Shown here in pieces: positions 5,535-6,151 of a stretch of 6,151 nucleotides of DNA. Under the pieces are notes generated by a model that searched no databases, was not told the origin of the DNA, and saw only the letters and a list, made by a program, of their open reading frames with translations. The first letter of the stretch is position 1. Every line of letters starts with the position of its first letter. The stretch is from Candidatus Blautia intestinipullorum (GTDB taxonomy: Bacteria; Bacillota; Clostridia; Lachnospirales; Lachnospiraceae), in contig DWVA01000342.1 in NCBI GenBank assembly GCA_019120475.1, forward strand, positions 1 through 6,151, given 5' to 3'. A program made the position numbers and the translations under genes.

Positions 5535-6151
5535 ATGGGATTCAAAAGTGACATCGAGATCGCACAGGAGTGCGAAATGCAGCCGATTACCGAGATTGCG
5601 GCAAAAGCAGGTATTGACGACAAATATCTGGAGCAGTACGGAAAATATAAGGCAAAAATCGACTACAACCTTCTGAAAGAAACTGACAAAGAAGACGGCA
5701 AACTGATCCTTGTAACCGCCATCAACCCCACACCGGCAGGGGAAGGAAAGACCACAACAACCGTAGGTCTGGCAGACGGAATGCAGAAGCTGGGCAAAAA
5801 TGTTATGGTAGCTCTCCGCGAGCCATCCCTTGGACCGGTATTCGGCGTTAAGGGCGGAGCTGCAGGCGGCGGATACGCCCAGGTAGTGCCCATGGAGGAC
5901 ATCAACCTTCATTTCACAGGCGATTTCCATGCCATCGGAGCAGCCAACAACCTTCTGGCAGCAATGATCGACAACCATATCTTCCAGGGCAATGAACTGA
6001 ACATCGACCCGAGAAAGATCACCTGGAGAAGATGCGTGGACATGAACGACCGCCAGCTCAGGAACGTAGTGGATGGCCTTGGCGGAAGAACAAACGGAAT
6101 GCCCCGTGAGGACGGCTACGACATCACCGTAGCATCCGAGATCATGGCAGT
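5535..6151 (+). CDS. fhs: Formate--tetrahydrofolate ligase, N-terminal part (runs off the window)
   Basis: The frame is open from ATG 5535 to the window edge: 205 codons and two bases of a protein that is normally about 555 residues. The enzyme joins formate to tetrahydrofolate using ATP, making 10-formyl-tetrahydrofolate for purine synthesis and, in acetogens, for the methyl branch of the Wood-Ljungdahl pathway. It is cytosolic. The sequence shows the family's P-loop variant TPAGEGKT (66-73), the REPSLGPVFG and KGGAAGGG block (95-113), INLHFTGDFHAI (123-134), and RCVDMNDR (166-173). AAAGGAG (5519-5525) lies 9 bases before the start. The codons are GC-richer and more biased (GGC, ATC, AAC) than those of the transpeptidase, as in a highly expressed gene. 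It is controlled by the ZTP riboswitch just upstream. Whether the host is an acetogen cannot be told from this gene alone. Confidence 0.97.
   Translation, partial: MGFKSDIEIAQECEMQPITEIAAKAGIDDKYLEQYGKYKAKIDYNLLKETDKEDGKLILVTAINPTPAGEGKTTTTVGLADGMQKLGKNVMVALREPSLGPVFGVKGGAAGGGYAQVVPMEDINLHFTGDFHAIGAANNLLAAMIDNHIFQGNELNIDPRKITWRRCVDMNDRQLRNVVDGLGGRTNGMPREDGYDITVASEIMA

Noticed and set aside
5457..5978. 173-codon frame on the - strand (and the shorter ones at 5303-5623 and 5663-5905)
   Set aside because: They are antisense shadows of fhs and its leader; the + strand has clear fhs motifs and a riboswitch.

Overview
The window reads as chromosomal DNA of a low- to mid-GC Firmicute, most likely a gut or rumen clostridium of the Lachnospiraceae type. 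The reasons are strong AGGAGG-type ribosome binding sites, SigA-like promoters, a glycoside hydrolase family 3 enzyme in the permuted domain order known from Butyrivibrio and Ruminococcus, a wall-binding-repeat L,D-transpeptidase, and formate--tetrahydrofolate ligase behind a ZTP-type riboswitch. The genus is an inference.

Layout. Positions 1 to about 540 hold no gene I can support; the region has only short degenerate repeats and ends in a promoter. A small membrane protein with an N-terminal HAAS/DUF1700-like domain follows (640-1110, +). It converges on a secreted L,D-transpeptidase with nine wall-binding repeats (1195-2445, -), and a hairpin between the two can terminate both transcripts. 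Next is a large cytoplasmic family 3 beta-glucosidase (2606-5128, -), whose catalytic barrel is at the C-terminus instead of the N-terminus. Its promoter lies back to back with that of fhs. The fhs leader carries a ZTP (pfl-motif) aptamer fused to an intrinsic terminator, and the fhs reading frame (from 5535, +) runs off the right edge.

The genes look like separate single-gene transcription units, not one pathway. They cover envelope remodelling (transpeptidase), sugar release from beta-glucosides (GH3), one-carbon/folate metabolism controlled by a purine-pathway intermediate (riboswitch plus fhs), and a small membrane protein of unknown role.

I see no mobile element, CRISPR array, tRNA or rRNA, and no clear undescribed system. 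The points most worth a second look are the riboswitch with a base-paired variant of its pseudoknot, a run of eight G in the transpeptidase gene that could allow phase variation, the permuted GH3, and the unexplained first 540 bases.
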